Of a DNA stretch of 64,000 nt, positions 26,606 to 35,112 are shown in pieces. The stretch lies in contig JAZNAQ010000031.1 in assembly GCA_045586595.1 (NCBI GenBank), forward strand, positions 42,445 to 106,444, read 5' to 3'. Numbering within the stretch: the first letter of the stretch is position 1; each line of letters begins with the position of its first letter. The position numbers and the translations under genes were made by a program. The notes below the pieces were generated by a model, which made no database searches, was not told the origin of the DNA, and was given only the letters and a program-made list of their open reading frames with translations. The stretch is from SIG480 sp045586595. Lineage in GTDB: Bacteria; Bacillota; Clostridia; Oscillospirales; JAAYXM01.

Positions 26606-27406
26606 TTATTTTCCTACTGTTTTCAGCTCCACCTCACCGCAGAGCTTGCCGCCGAGAAACTTTGATGCATTTGATAAAAAGCCCTCGCGGTCATCAGAGA
26701 CAAAAAATCTGCATTTGCCGCCCTTTTCGTTCTTTTTTATATCTGCGCATGACTTTAAGCATTTAGCCGCTTCAAAGCCGGGGTTTATAAGCGAAACCTC
26801 ATCCCCCATAAACCTCGCTATCGCCAGCTCGATTATCGGGTAATGTGTACACCCCATTATGAGTGTGTCCACTCCTGCGTTTTTTATAGGTGTGAGATAT
26901 TCTTCAACCATTGTATACAGAACAACATCGTCCGGGTCTGTCCTTCCGTTTTCAACAAGCGGCACAAAGAGAGGACACGCAGCCGTGTAAATCTCAGCGC
27001 GCGGCGACATTGTCAATATCTCTCGCTCATACGAGCGGCTTTTTATCGTCGCAGGCGTTCCTATTATTCCGATCTTCATATTCTTCGTCGCCGCAACCGC
27101 CGCATTTGAAGCAGGCTTCACAACACCTATTACCGGCACATCATATTCATGCGCTATCTGTGGCAGCGATACCGAGCTCGCGGTTCCGCACGCCATGATT
27201 ACAGCCTTTATGTCAAAGCTTTTGAGGAAATCTATGTCCTCACGAACATATCTCATTATCGTATCCTTCGAGCGCGTACCATATGGCACGCGGGCAGTGT
27301 CTCCGAAGTAAACTATTTCCTCATCGGGAAGAAGGCTCATAATCTCAGCAACGGCGGTAAGCCCGCCAAGCCCCGAGTCAAACACGCCGATAGGTCTTCT
27401 GTCCAT
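26606..27406 (-). CDS. murI: Glutamate racemase
   Basis: MurI supplies D-glutamate for peptidoglycan. The first substrate motif is GVFDSGLGGLTAVAEI. YFGDTARVPYG follows, and the two catalytic Cys lie in MACGTASSV and MGCTHYPII. The ACGTASS form, with Gly where many enzymes have Asn, should be compared with clostridial homologues. The length of 266 residues is normal from the ATG at 27406, with GGAG upstream. It follows ddl by 2 bases, so D-Glu and D-Ala-D-Ala supply are co-expressed. Confidence 0.95.
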   Translation of the reverse strand: MDRRPIGVFDSGLGGLTAVAEIMSLLPDEEIVYFGDTARVPYGTRSKDTIMRYVREDIDFLKSFDIKAVIMACGTASSVSLPQIAHEYDVPVIGVVKPASNAAVAATKNMKIGIIGTPATIKSRSYEREILTMSPRAEIYTAACPLFVPLVENGRTDPDDVVLYTMVEEYLTPIKNAGVDTLIMGCTHYPIIELAIARFMGDEVSLINPGFEAAKCLKSCADIKKNEKGGKCRFFVSDDREGFLSNASKFLGGKLCGEVELKTVGK

Positions 27407-27408
27407 AC

Positions 27409-28458
27409 TCAACTCTCCAATGCACACGCAATTATTCTATCAAGAAGCTCTGAAAATTCTATTCCGCATGCAGCAAAAAGCTTTGCGTACATACTTATAT
27501 CGGTAAAACCGGGAATAGTGTTTATCTCATTAAAGACTATCTCGCCGCTTGTTTTTTCTACAAAAAAGTCAACTCGCGAGAGCCCGCGACACCCAAGTGC
27601 CATATAAATTTTCTTTGCATATCCGCGAATGGCCTCTGCTGTTTCTTCAGGCAAGTCTGCAGGAATTACGGTTTCTGACGTGTTGTCAACATATTTTGAC
27701 TCGTATGAATAGAACTCGCGCGAGGGGATTATCTCGCCGCATACTGAAATTTCAGGCTCATTATTACCGAGCGCTGCCGTTTCAATCTCACGCGCATCTA
27801 TGAATTCCTCAACGAGCACCTTGCCCCCGTACCTGAGCGCATCGGTAAGCCCTTTTATCAGGTCCCCACGGCATTTCGCTTTAGAGGTACCTACAGACGA
27901 GCCTGTTCCGGCGGGCTTTACGAAAACAGGATATGTAAACGTTTTCTCTATTTCCGCTATAATTGCGTCTCCAAAATTTGAGGTTGTGACAAGCACCCAA
28001 TCCGCCTGCCGTACTCCCGTTGTCGCCGCGACAAGCTTTGTTATCGACTTATCCATTGAAATTGCACTTGAGAGGCACCCCGGCCCCGCACACGGTACCC
28101 CCGCAAGCTCAAGCATACCCTGAACTCTGCCGTCCTCACCGTTCTCGCCGTGAAGAACAGGGAAAACAACGTCAACAGGGATAAATGCGCCGTTATCTAT
28201 ACAGATTATGCCGCGACGCGCGCGATTTACCGAGAATGTGCACAAATGTTTTTCACACGCCTGCCATGTGTTGTCCCCTATCTCCTCAGGAGTGACCGAT
28301 GGGAGATAGTACCATTCTCCGCCTTTTGTAATACCTATACATATTATATTGTACTTTTCGCGGTTAAGCCCTCGAGTAACACTTTGTGCTGATTTGAGCG
28401 ACACATCGTGTTCACTTGATGCCCCGCCGAAAAGAATGCCAAGCTGTAATTTCTGCAT
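27409..28458 (-). CDS. ddl: D-alanine--D-alanine ligase
   Basis: This ATP-grasp ligase makes the D-Ala-D-Ala end of the wall precursor. It opens with LGILFGGASSEHDVSLKSA. The ATP-grasp core has FPVLHGENGEDGRVQGMLEL, PVFVKPAGTGSSVGTSKA, and RVDFFVEKTSGEIVFNEINTIPGFT with the metal ligands. The length of 349 residues is normal. There are no van-type neighbours, so it is the housekeeping enzyme, although specificity for D-Ala against D-Ser or D-Lac cannot be proved by eye. Confidence 0.93.
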   Translation of the reverse strand: MQKLQLGILFGGASSEHDVSLKSAQSVTRGLNREKYNIICIGITKGGEWYYLPSVTPEEIGDNTWQACEKHLCTFSVNRARRGIICIDNGAFIPVDVVFPVLHGENGEDGRVQGMLELAGVPCAGPGCLSSAISMDKSITKLVAATTGVRQADWVLVTTSNFGDAIIAEIEKTFTYPVFVKPAGTGSSVGTSKAKCRGDLIKGLTDALRYGGKVLVEEFIDAREIETAALGNNEPEISVCGEIIPSREFYSYESKYVDNTSETVIPADLPEETAEAIRGYAKKIYMALGCRGLSRVDFFVEKTSGEIVFNEINTIPGFTDISMYAKLFAACGIEFSELLDRIIACALES

Positions 28459-28580
28459 TTTATAACAACTCCAATATGGTTTTTATATTTTCTTTGACGA
28501 TTATTTATATGTGGAAAAAGAAAATCATATGTTGTATAATCATATGTATTGTATGATTATAATGAAAGTAGGGTGATTAA
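28459..28580. promoter_or_regulatory. Divergent intergenic region between ddl and a small gene
   Basis: An AT-rich 122-base gap holds both outgoing promoters. It has two direct copies of AATCATATG (about 28533 and 28541) and TATAAT-like boxes on the plus strand, but I cannot place a convincing -35/-10 pair. The overlapping ATCATATG repeats may form an operator. Confidence 0.4.
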
Positions 28581-28988
28581 ATGAATATAGAGCTTTCATC
28601 AAAACAGTTTCGCAGGCTTTTAGACCTCGTATATATAGGTAACTGGGTGCTCAACTCCGCACGCGGGAGCGACCGTATCCCCGATTTTGACATGGTTGAG
28701 AGCTATCTTTTCTCACAATGCCCTAAATACGGCATGAACTCACTCTGTGAGACGGTTGACGGCGAAGTCCTGCCATCACAAGCGTTCTCAGAGGGTGGCA
28801 TACACGAAGCCATAATGGACTACGAAGACGCAGTGTTCTTTGAAATTCTCGCAGAGGAGCTTGCCCACCGCGATATAGCAGAAGGCACCTTCGACTCTGA
28901 CGAGCTTGCTTCTCTTCGCGAAAGCTATATTCGTGAATTTGAACGAAACGGCATTACAAACGTTAGCGTTGATACAGCCGAGCTATAA
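28581..28988 (+). CDS. Small acidic protein, function unknown
   Basis: I do not recognise this 135-residue protein. It is soluble and acidic, with no membrane segment, and appears largely helical (SSKQFRRLLDLVYIGNWVLNSAR; MDYEDAVFFEILAEELAHRDIAEG). AGTAGGG precedes the ATG. It is one of the few plus-strand genes and reads toward a hemolysin III gene, with the stop codons overlapping by six bases. Codon use matches its neighbours, so it does not look recently acquired. Confidence 0.75.
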   Translation: MNIELSSKQFRRLLDLVYIGNWVLNSARGSDRIPDFDMVESYLFSQCPKYGMNSLCETVDGEVLPSQAFSEGGIHEAIMDYEDAVFFEILAEELAHRDIAEGTFDSDELASLRESYIREFERNGITNVSVDTAEL

Positions 28989-29651
28989 AATAACGTATGC
29001 AAAAATCGAGATAAAGTGGCACACGCTGCCGCCAAGCGCGAACAGATGAAATACGGAGTGCATATACTTTTTCTTCTTGCCTATTCCGTAAAGCACAGCA
29101 CCTACTGTATAGAGAACTCCTCCGGAAACAAGAAGTGTTACCCCAACGGGCGGCACAGCCGCAACAAGGTCGCGAACAGAGAATACTACCGCCCAGCCCA
29201 TTGCAATATAAAGTATCATTGAAACAATGCGGAATTTGTGAACATTTATCGCATTAAGTATAATACCAACCACGGCCGCGGCCCATACAACGTTAAATAC
29301 TACAAAGCCCGAGCTTTCGCGCATCGCAACGAGAGTATAGGGCGTATATGTTCCCGCTATAAGAAAATATATACTGCAATGGTCAAGTGTTCTGAAAATC
29401 TTTTTTGCTAGATTTATGCCGAGTGCATGATATATTGTTGAAATTGAATACAGCACAATCATCGATGCCCCGTATATAGAACTGCTTACGATCTTCCACA
29501 CATCTCCCTGACGCGCACTGAACACAACGCACAGCACGAGTGCTACAATTCCAAATGTTGCGCCGAGGCCATGTGATATAGAATTAACAAGCTCTTCTCC
29601 AAGTGTATAGCTCGGTAGCCCAAGCCTTTCTCTTTTTTCCATTTTGTCCAT
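28983..29651 (-). CDS. Hemolysin III / TrhA family membrane protein
   Basis: This is a seven-helix integral membrane protein of the PAQR superfamily, 222 residues. The family marks are NSISHGLGATFGI, the LDHCSIYFLIAGTYTP block and the C-terminal HSVFHLFALGGSVCHFISI, whose His residues form the putative zinc site. Homologues affect membrane fluidity or act as putative hydrolases; the hemolysin name is historical and does not mean virulence. AAGGAG supports the start. The gene converges with, and overlaps by 6 bases, the small plus-strand gene. Confidence 0.9.
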   Translation of the reverse strand: MDKMEKRERLGLPSYTLGEELVNSISHGLGATFGIVALVLCVVFSARQGDVWKIVSSSIYGASMIVLYSISTIYHALGINLAKKIFRTLDHCSIYFLIAGTYTPYTLVAMRESSGFVVFNVVWAAAVVGIILNAINVHKFRIVSMILYIAMGWAVVFSVRDLVAAVPPVGVTLLVSGGVLYTVGAVLYGIGKKKKYMHSVFHLFALGGSVCHFISIFAYVIL

Positions 29652-29750
29652 ACTTTATTTCTCCTTGTAACTTCTTTTTATAATACCACCTTTTAACTCA
29701 AAATACAATTAAATTTATGAAAACAAAAAATACCATTTCCTCAACAAGCA

Positions 29751-29783
29751 CAAGAGGAACGGCATATAATGCCGTTCCTCTTG
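29751..29783. terminator. Hairpin terminator after the phosphoglucomutase gene
   Basis: A perfect 15-bp stem (CAAGAGGAACGGCAT and its complement) has a 3-base loop. The U-tract is good on the plus side (TTGTTTTT) and weak on the minus side (TGCTTGTT). From context it must serve the minus-strand gene above it. Confidence 0.65.
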
Positions 29784-29797
29784 TTTTTCACTAGAAT

Positions 29798-31501
29798 TTA
29801 TTTTGCTATGTCGTTTGCGGCGGCCGCGTATCTGTCTGCAGTTGCATTTGCTTCTTCTAAAGTCGCGCCGTTTGCCATAATATAAACCTTTATCTTCGGC
29901 TCAGTACCCGATGGGCGAATGATAAAGTTTGTTCCGTCCTCCATTTCAAAGTAGAGAACGTCGCTTCCCGAAAGCTCGAGTGTCTCACCTGTGTTTGTCT
30001 TGCCCGAAAGGTAGTCACGCACTCGCTTTACCTTGCCACCAGCAAACTCTGATGGCGGAGTGCTTCGAAGCGTTTCCATGATTGATTTCATCTTTGCAAG
30101 CCCCGTAACACCGGGCATTACGACGTTTACCGTACGCTCTGCATATGCACCGTACTTCTCATAAAGCTTCATCATTGCATCATAAAGACTGAGCCCCTGC
30201 GTTCTGTAATACGACGCCATTTCTGCAATCATCATAGATGCGGTTACCGCGTCCTTATCGCGGCAGAAATCGCCGATGAGGTAGCCGTATGACTCTTCAT
30301 ATCCGAGCAGGAAGCCTTCACTGCCTACAGCTTCAATCTTTTCGGCGATAAACTTAAATCCGGTGAAGGTTTCATACATTTTTACGTTGTTCATCTCACA
30401 AACCTTGCGAGCCATCTCGGTTGTAACAATCGTTTTTATTGCATACGCTTTATCGCCCAGCGTACCCGCGCGTTTCTTTGCACCTATTATATAGTTGAGC
30501 AGAAGTACGCCCATCTGGTTGCCGGTAATAGTGACATACTCACCCGCATCATTTCTTACAACTACGCCTACACGGTCAGCGTCCGGGTCTGTGCCTATAA
30601 TCAAATCTACGTTCTCGCGCTTTGCAAGCTCTATCGCCAGAGCAAAGCCCTCGCGGTTTTCGGGGTTCGGGCTCTTGACCGTCGGGAAATTCCCATCAGG
30701 CATCGACTGTTCAGGAACGCTTATTACGTTTTCAAGGCCGATTCGAGAGAGTATTTCAGGGACAAGCTTATAGCCTGTGCCATGGAAAGGTGTAAAAACT
30801 ATCTTAAAGTCGCCGGCAACGGTTTTGGGCGCTTCGCGGTTTATTGCACAGCCGAGAGCATGAACGAGGAAAGCCTCATCAACCTCTTCTCCCATTACTG
30901 TTATGAGGTCGCGGCTTACAGCCTCGTCAAAGTCCATCGTCTTAACGCCTGTGAAAATATCGGTTTTCTCTATCTCGGCAAGAACAACGTCTGCCTCCTT
31001 CGGAGGAAGCTGAGCGCCGTCCTCCCAGTATGCCTTATACCCGTTATATTCTTTGGGGTTGTGGCTTGCAGTTATATTTATACCCGCTATGCACTGCAAT
31101 GCGCGCACTGCAAATGAAAGCTCGGGAGTCGGACGAAGTGCCTCAAAGAGGTATACATGAATTCCGTTTGCAGCAAGCACGCAGGCCGCCTCACGCGAAA
31201 ACACATCGCTCCCTATCCGGCAGTCCATACAAACTGCCACTCCGCGCTCCATCTCTTCCTTGCCCATTCCGCAGATAAGGGCGGCAAGGCCCTGGGTTGC
31301 CTGGCGCACGGTATATATGTTCATACGGTTTATTCCCATGCCGAGAACTCCGCGAAGCCCGGCCGTGCCGAACTTAAGCGGGGCATAGAAGCGGTCTTCA
31401 ATCTCCGCCTCATTATCCTTTATGGCAAGAAGCTCGTCTCTCTCCTCGGCGGTAAGACACTCTGCATTAAGCCATCTTTCGTATTCTGCTCTGTAACTCA
31501 T
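29798..31501 (-). CDS. Phosphoglucomutase / phosphomannomutase
   Basis: This is an alpha-D-phosphohexomutase, probably PgcA-like, interconverting glucose-1-P and glucose-6-P for sugar nucleotide and wall precursor supply. It contains the phosphoserine loop ITASHNPKEYNGYKAY, the metal loop GTDPDADRVG, the sugar-binding GYEESYGYL and the phosphate-binding RPSGTEPKIKVY. The length of 567 residues is typical. I start at the ATG at 31501, which has GAGGAGG and follows the rlmH stop; a frame 23 codons longer would overlap rlmH. Confidence 0.94.
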   Translation of the reverse strand: MSYRAEYERWLNAECLTAEERDELLAIKDNEAEIEDRFYAPLKFGTAGLRGVLGMGINRMNIYTVRQATQGLAALICGMGKEEMERGVAVCMDCRIGSDVFSREAACVLAANGIHVYLFEALRPTPELSFAVRALQCIAGINITASHNPKEYNGYKAYWEDGAQLPPKEADVVLAEIEKTDIFTGVKTMDFDEAVSRDLITVMGEEVDEAFLVHALGCAINREAPKTVAGDFKIVFTPFHGTGYKLVPEILSRIGLENVISVPEQSMPDGNFPTVKSPNPENREGFALAIELAKRENVDLIIGTDPDADRVGVVVRNDAGEYVTITGNQMGVLLLNYIIGAKKRAGTLGDKAYAIKTIVTTEMARKVCEMNNVKMYETFTGFKFIAEKIEAVGSEGFLLGYEESYGYLIGDFCRDKDAVTASMMIAEMASYYRTQGLSLYDAMMKLYEKYGAYAERTVNVVMPGVTGLAKMKSIMETLRSTPPSEFAGGKVKRVRDYLSGKTNTGETLELSGSDVLYFEMEDGTNFIIRPSGTEPKIKVYIMANGATLEEANATADRYAAAANDIAK

Positions 31502-31514
31502 TATGTATTCCTCC

Positions 31515-31988
31515 TCATTTATGATACCCTGAGCCTTCTTCAATCTTGAATACACGATATATTTGCTCAAGCACCATTACTCTTGCGAGGTGGTGCGGAA
31601 ATGTCATTTTTGACATCGAAAGCTTAAAATCTGCTCGGGCCTTTATGCTATCGTGTATCCCGTTTGACCCTCCGATTATAAAACACAGACGGCTGCGCCC
31701 CGTACATTTAAGGCTAACCACTCTCTCTGAAAGTTCTTCGCTGGAGAGATGCTTTCCCTCTATACACATACATATTACATATGCATCCTTAGGGATTTTT
31801 GCCGAAATCCGCTCAGCCTCGTCAGAAAGTGCGCGCGAAACCTCTGCGGGATTTGATGCCGGTGTTTCGGAAACCTCATGTACACTCAACTTGCAATATG
31901 CCCCCATCCGCTTTTTATATTCGTCGCAAGCGGCGGAAAAGAATTTTTCTTTTAATTTCCCCACGCAGATAATATCAACACCAAGCAT
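31515..31988 (-). CDS. rlmH: 23S rRNA pseudouridine-1915 N3-methyltransferase RlmH
   Basis: This is a small SPOUT methyltransferase, 157 residues. Motifs: CVGKLKEKFFSAACDEYKKRM, LCIEGKHLSSEE-type middle (CMCIEGKHLSSEELSERV), FIIGGSNGIHDSI and the C-terminal EQIYRVFKIEEGSGYHK. It modifies helix 69 of 23S rRNA in the 70S ribosome. It follows walJ by 2 bases. The walJ-rlmH neighbourhood is conserved in Firmicutes. Confidence 0.95.
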   Translation of the reverse strand: MLGVDIICVGKLKEKFFSAACDEYKKRMGAYCKLSVHEVSETPASNPAEVSRALSDEAERISAKIPKDAYVICMCIEGKHLSSEELSERVVSLKCTGRSRLCFIIGGSNGIHDSIKARADFKLSMSKMTFPHHLARVMVLEQIYRVFKIEEGSGYHK

Positions 31989-31990
31989 TG

Positions 31991-32785
31991 TTATTCACCT
32001 ACTGTAATAAGTTCGCCCCGCATTCCGCGCGGCGCAACATAGAGCATCACATCAACACCCGGAATAATCCCATTCTGAGTGAGCGCTGTATGCACTGTTG
32101 TGTAAGCCTCACGCGGGGTATTGCTCTCTGCGCTCAAATGACCGAGAATTATGGTCTTTGTTCCCCGTTGTGCCGCCTTCACAGCAACCGCAGCACAGTC
32201 TTTATTCGACAGATGCCCGACATCGCTTGTGATTCGGTTTTTTAGGAACACGGGATATTTGCTGTAACGGAGCCGAGCCTCATCATAGTTGGATTCAAGA
32301 AGCAGCACGTCAGCCCCAAGGAGCTTTGTGAGCAGTTCATCATCCATATGGCCTATATCTGTTGCTACAACGGCACTCTCGTCGCCTGCACATATACGAA
32401 AGCCCATGCTCTCATATGTGTCATGAGGGGTGTGAAACGGCTCAACCAGGATGCCCCCAACCTCTGTTTTTTCGCCCTCATGCACGCACCTTACAATACC
32501 GCAAAGCGAAGGTACGCGCTCTCCTATTCCGCGTGCCGTACCGCACGATGCATATACGGGAATATCTGCCCGCGAAAGAAGTTTCTCAAGCCCGGTTATA
32601 TGGTCGCCATGCTCATGTGTTATAAATATCGCATCAATCGCCGATACACCAACCTTGAGCATAGACAGTTCTCTTATTATTCGTGTTGCAGAGATACCTG
32701 CATCTATGAGTATATTCGTTTTTCCGTCGGATATGTATGTGCAATTTCCATTTGAGCCGCTCGCAAGCGGACAGACCTTAAGCAT
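31991..32785 (-). CDS. walJ: WalJ (YycJ) metallo-beta-lactamase-fold hydrolase
   Basis: This is a metallo-beta-lactamase-fold exonuclease-like protein, part of the extended WalRK locus and linked in B. subtilis to replication and wall coordination. It opens MLKVCPLASGSNGNCTYIS and carries the zinc motif FITHEHGDHITGLEKL, plus GHLSNKDCAA and ILGHLSAESN. The length of 264 residues is normal from the ATG at 32785. A longer frame begins inside a hairpin and the murA end and is not believed. Confidence 0.92.
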   Translation of the reverse strand: MLKVCPLASGSNGNCTYISDGKTNILIDAGISATRIIRELSMLKVGVSAIDAIFITHEHGDHITGLEKLLSRADIPVYASCGTARGIGERVPSLCGIVRCVHEGEKTEVGGILVEPFHTPHDTYESMGFRICAGDESAVVATDIGHMDDELLTKLLGADVLLLESNYDEARLRYSKYPVFLKNRITSDVGHLSNKDCAAVAVKAAQRGTKTIILGHLSAESNTPREAYTTVHTALTQNGIIPGVDVMLYVAPRGMRGELITVGE

Positions 32786-32810
32786 AGTTATTATCCCTTT
32801 ATCGATACTA

Positions 32811-32841
32811 CAAAGGAACGGTTTTAGACCCCGTTCCTTTG
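32811..32841 (-). other. Hairpin between murA and walJ
   Basis: A perfect 11-bp stem (CAAAGGAACGG and its complement) with a 9-base loop. No U-tract follows on the minus strand, so transcription probably continues into walJ. It is perhaps an mRNA processing or stability element. Confidence 0.55.
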
Positions 32842-32850
32842 AAAAATTCA

Positions 32851-34140
32851 TTATTGTGCCTTTGGTATTATTGTTCCATCAGGCATATCTGCCCTATAGA
32901 TATGCGCACCCAGTGCGGTCAGCTTTTCTACGATATGCTCATAACCCCGCTCAATGTGAGAGATATCTTCAACCTCTGTTGTCCCGTTTGCGGCAAGACC
33001 GGCTATTACAAGCGCCGCGCCTGCGCGCAGGTCGCAAGCCTTGACCGGTGCGCCGGTAAGGCTTTCCACACCTTCAACTATCGCTGTTTTCCCGTCGACC
33101 TGAATTTTTGCTCCCATGCGGCGAAGCTCCTCTACATACCTGTAGCGGCTATCCCATACGCCCTCGGTTACAAGGCTCATCCCCTCGGCAATAGAGAGAA
33201 TGACGGTTGCCTGCGGTTGCATATCCGTCGGGAATCCCGGATACGGAAGTGTCTTTATATTTGTTTTACGAAGCGGCTCATTTCTCTTCACGAGCAACGA
33301 ATCGTCATACTCGGTAATTTCTGCGCCCATCTCGACGAGCTTTGCGGTAATACAGTCAAGATGCTTTGGAATAATGTTCTTTATAAGAACCTCGCCACCT
33401 GTAGCACATACTGCCGCCATATATGTCCCCGCCTCAATCTGGTCGGGGATAATGGTATATGTTCCACCCTCTATCTTCTTGACTCCGCGGACCTTTATAA
33501 CATCTGTACCTGCACCGCTTACATTTGCGCCCATAGAGTTTAAGAAGTTTGCGAGGTCTACTATATGGGGCTCCTTTGCCGCATTTTCAATAACAGTTGT
33601 GCCGTCTGCCAAAACCGCTGCAAGCATTGCATTCATTGTGGCACCTACAGAAACAACATCAAAATATATAGGAGCGGCAGTGAGTCTACCAACCGACTCT
33701 GCCATAACATAGCCGTTCTGTACATCAACGTTTGCACCAAGAAGCTTAAATGCTTTGGTGTGCTGGTCTATAGGGCGGTCTCCGAGGTTACATCCGCCCG
33801 GAAGCGCGACTTGTGCAGAGCCGAAACGCCCGAGAAGCGCACCTATAAGGTAATAGGATGCGCGAATCATGCGAGCCATGTCATAATCGGCTTTTGTTGT
33901 ACGTATTTTTGAAGCGTTTATTTCGACACAGTTGCGATTTATAAGACGAACCTGCGCACCTATATCGCGCAGAAGGTCAAGCATCAGCGTTACATCACGG
34001 ATTTCCGGGATGTTTTCAATACGGCATGTTCCGTCTACAAGAAGCGCCGCGGGAATTATTGCAACGGCAGCATTCTTCGCACCGCTTATTGTTACTTCTC
34101 CGCGCAGCTTTCTGCCGCCGTCTATAACATACTTTGTCAA
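32851..34140 (-). CDS. murA: UDP-N-acetylglucosamine 1-carboxyvinyltransferase MurA
   Basis: This catalyses the first committed step of peptidoglycan synthesis. The opening DGGRKLRGEVTISGAKNAAVA and the active-site loop LPGGCNLGDRPIDQH are clear. The Cys that fosfomycin modifies is kept, so sensitivity at target level is expected. The length of 429 residues is normal. It starts at a TTG with AGAGGG nine bases upstream and has its own promoter. It sits between yycI and walJ, where many Bacilli have nothing or an HtrA gene nearby. Confidence 0.96.
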   Translation of the reverse strand: MTKYVIDGGRKLRGEVTISGAKNAAVAIIPAALLVDGTCRIENIPEIRDVTLMLDLLRDIGAQVRLINRNCVEINASKIRTTKADYDMARMIRASYYLIGALLGRFGSAQVALPGGCNLGDRPIDQHTKAFKLLGANVDVQNGYVMAESVGRLTAAPIYFDVVSVGATMNAMLAAVLADGTTVIENAAKEPHIVDLANFLNSMGANVSGAGTDVIKVRGVKKIEGGTYTIIPDQIEAGTYMAAVCATGGEVLIKNIIPKHLDCITAKLVEMGAEITEYDDSLLVKRNEPLRKTNIKTLPYPGFPTDMQPQATVILSIAEGMSLVTEGVWDSRYRYVEELRRMGAKIQVDGKTAIVEGVESLTGAPVKACDLRAGAALVIAGLAANGTTEVEDISHIERGYEHIVEKLTALGAHIYRADMPDGTIIPKAQ

Positions 34141-34235
34141 AGACTCGCACCCTCTTCTCTCGTTATACTCATTTATCAGTATAGGTAAAAGCTCTTCACT
34201 TTAAACTCAAAATAATATAATATTTACCGAATTAA

Positions 34236-34264
34236 ATTATAACAGACTTCACTGCAAAATGCAA
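34236..34264 (-). promoter_or_regulatory. Promoter of murA
   Basis: On the minus strand, TTGCAT and TATAAT are spaced by 17 bases, giving a leader of about 90 bases before the TTG start. Confidence 0.8.
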
Positions 34265-34290
34265 AGATTATTTGAATATTTTATAAGTTT

Positions 34291-35112
34291 TTAAATGTCT
34301 GTCAGTTTACCCGTCTGCATATCCACATAGAACACACTCTCAGAGGTTTTTATTTCAAGCGTCGGGATGAGCGAAAGAACGCCTGAAGTAAGCGGTTTTG
34401 AGACATATCCGTAATTTATTTCAGATATACGAAGTTCACCGTGTCCCCGCGTCTTGACTGCATCTGCAAACGAGAGCATCAGCGCAGATGTGGCCATTAC
34501 CTCGCCCGAAGCCTCAGAGGTTTTGCCCTTGCCTAAAAACTTACCGTGAGCAAGTACGTTCCCGCCCGAGGATATTCTCATCTCAATATCGCAGTCAAAC
34601 ACATGGACACCTGAGAATACCTGCGGAATATAAACCACATATCCGCCGTCTTTTGTCTCAGATATAAAATCATACGATGCAGTAGGCACATTCAGCTTCA
34701 AAGCAAGCTTTCCCGCGAGCTTTTTCGCATCTTGCGAGCTTGACACTTCCTCACCGGATTCATAAACGAGCGAAAACGTGTCTTTCGAAAATAACACATT
34801 TCCCCCGTCGCCGACATAAGCTATGCCTTCTTCACCCGTATTTTCAACAACACTTCCAAAAAGCTTCTCCGCTATTTTTTTTAAATTGTGAATACTCTCC
34901 CTTGTAGCAGGGCGTATCTCAATTGAGTCTGAAGGTATTGTATCCTCACTCACCGCTATGCCCTGCGCCGAAAGTATTTTGCACAAATCTGATCGAACAG
35001 CCACCTCATCGCTTCTTACCTGATTTTCGCGCATGACATATGTCACAAGCAGAAACGCATTCACGGCGAGAAGAACCGCTATAAGAACAGTTTTAGCCCT
35101 CGACCAATTCAT
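34291..35112 (-). CDS. YycI-like regulator of the WalK kinase
   Basis: This is a membrane-anchored extracytoplasmic protein of 273 residues with one N-terminal helix (about 6-27, TVLIAVLLAVNAFLLVTYV). The C-terminal part (KTRGHGELRISEINYGYVSKP and SVFYVDMQTGKLTDI) matches the YycI/YycH pattern. With YycH it tunes WalK in other Firmicutes. Its start overlaps the yycH end by 20 bases. Sequence divergence is large, so the call rests partly on position. Confidence 0.85.
   Translation of the reverse strand: MNWSRAKTVLIAVLLAVNAFLLVTYVMRENQVRSDEVAVRSDLCKILSAQGIAVSEDTIPSDSIEIRPATRESIHNLKKIAEKLFGSVVENTGEEGIAYVGDGGNVLFSKDTFSLVYESGEEVSSSQDAKKLAGKLALKLNVPTASYDFISETKDGGYVVYIPQVFSGVHVFDCDIEMRISSGGNVLAHGKFLGKGKTSEASGEVMATSALMLSFADAVKTRGHGELRISEINYGYVSKPLTSGVLSLIPTLEIKTSESVFYVDMQTGKLTDI

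Noticed and set aside
27409..28458. Vancomycin-resistance-type ligase
   Set aside because: No vanH, vanX or regulator genes are adjacent, and the gene sits with murI in a normal wall-precursor unit.
28983..29651. A true cytolysin, suggested by the hemolysin III name
   Set aside because: The seven-helix PAQR topology points to a housekeeping membrane protein; the name is historical.
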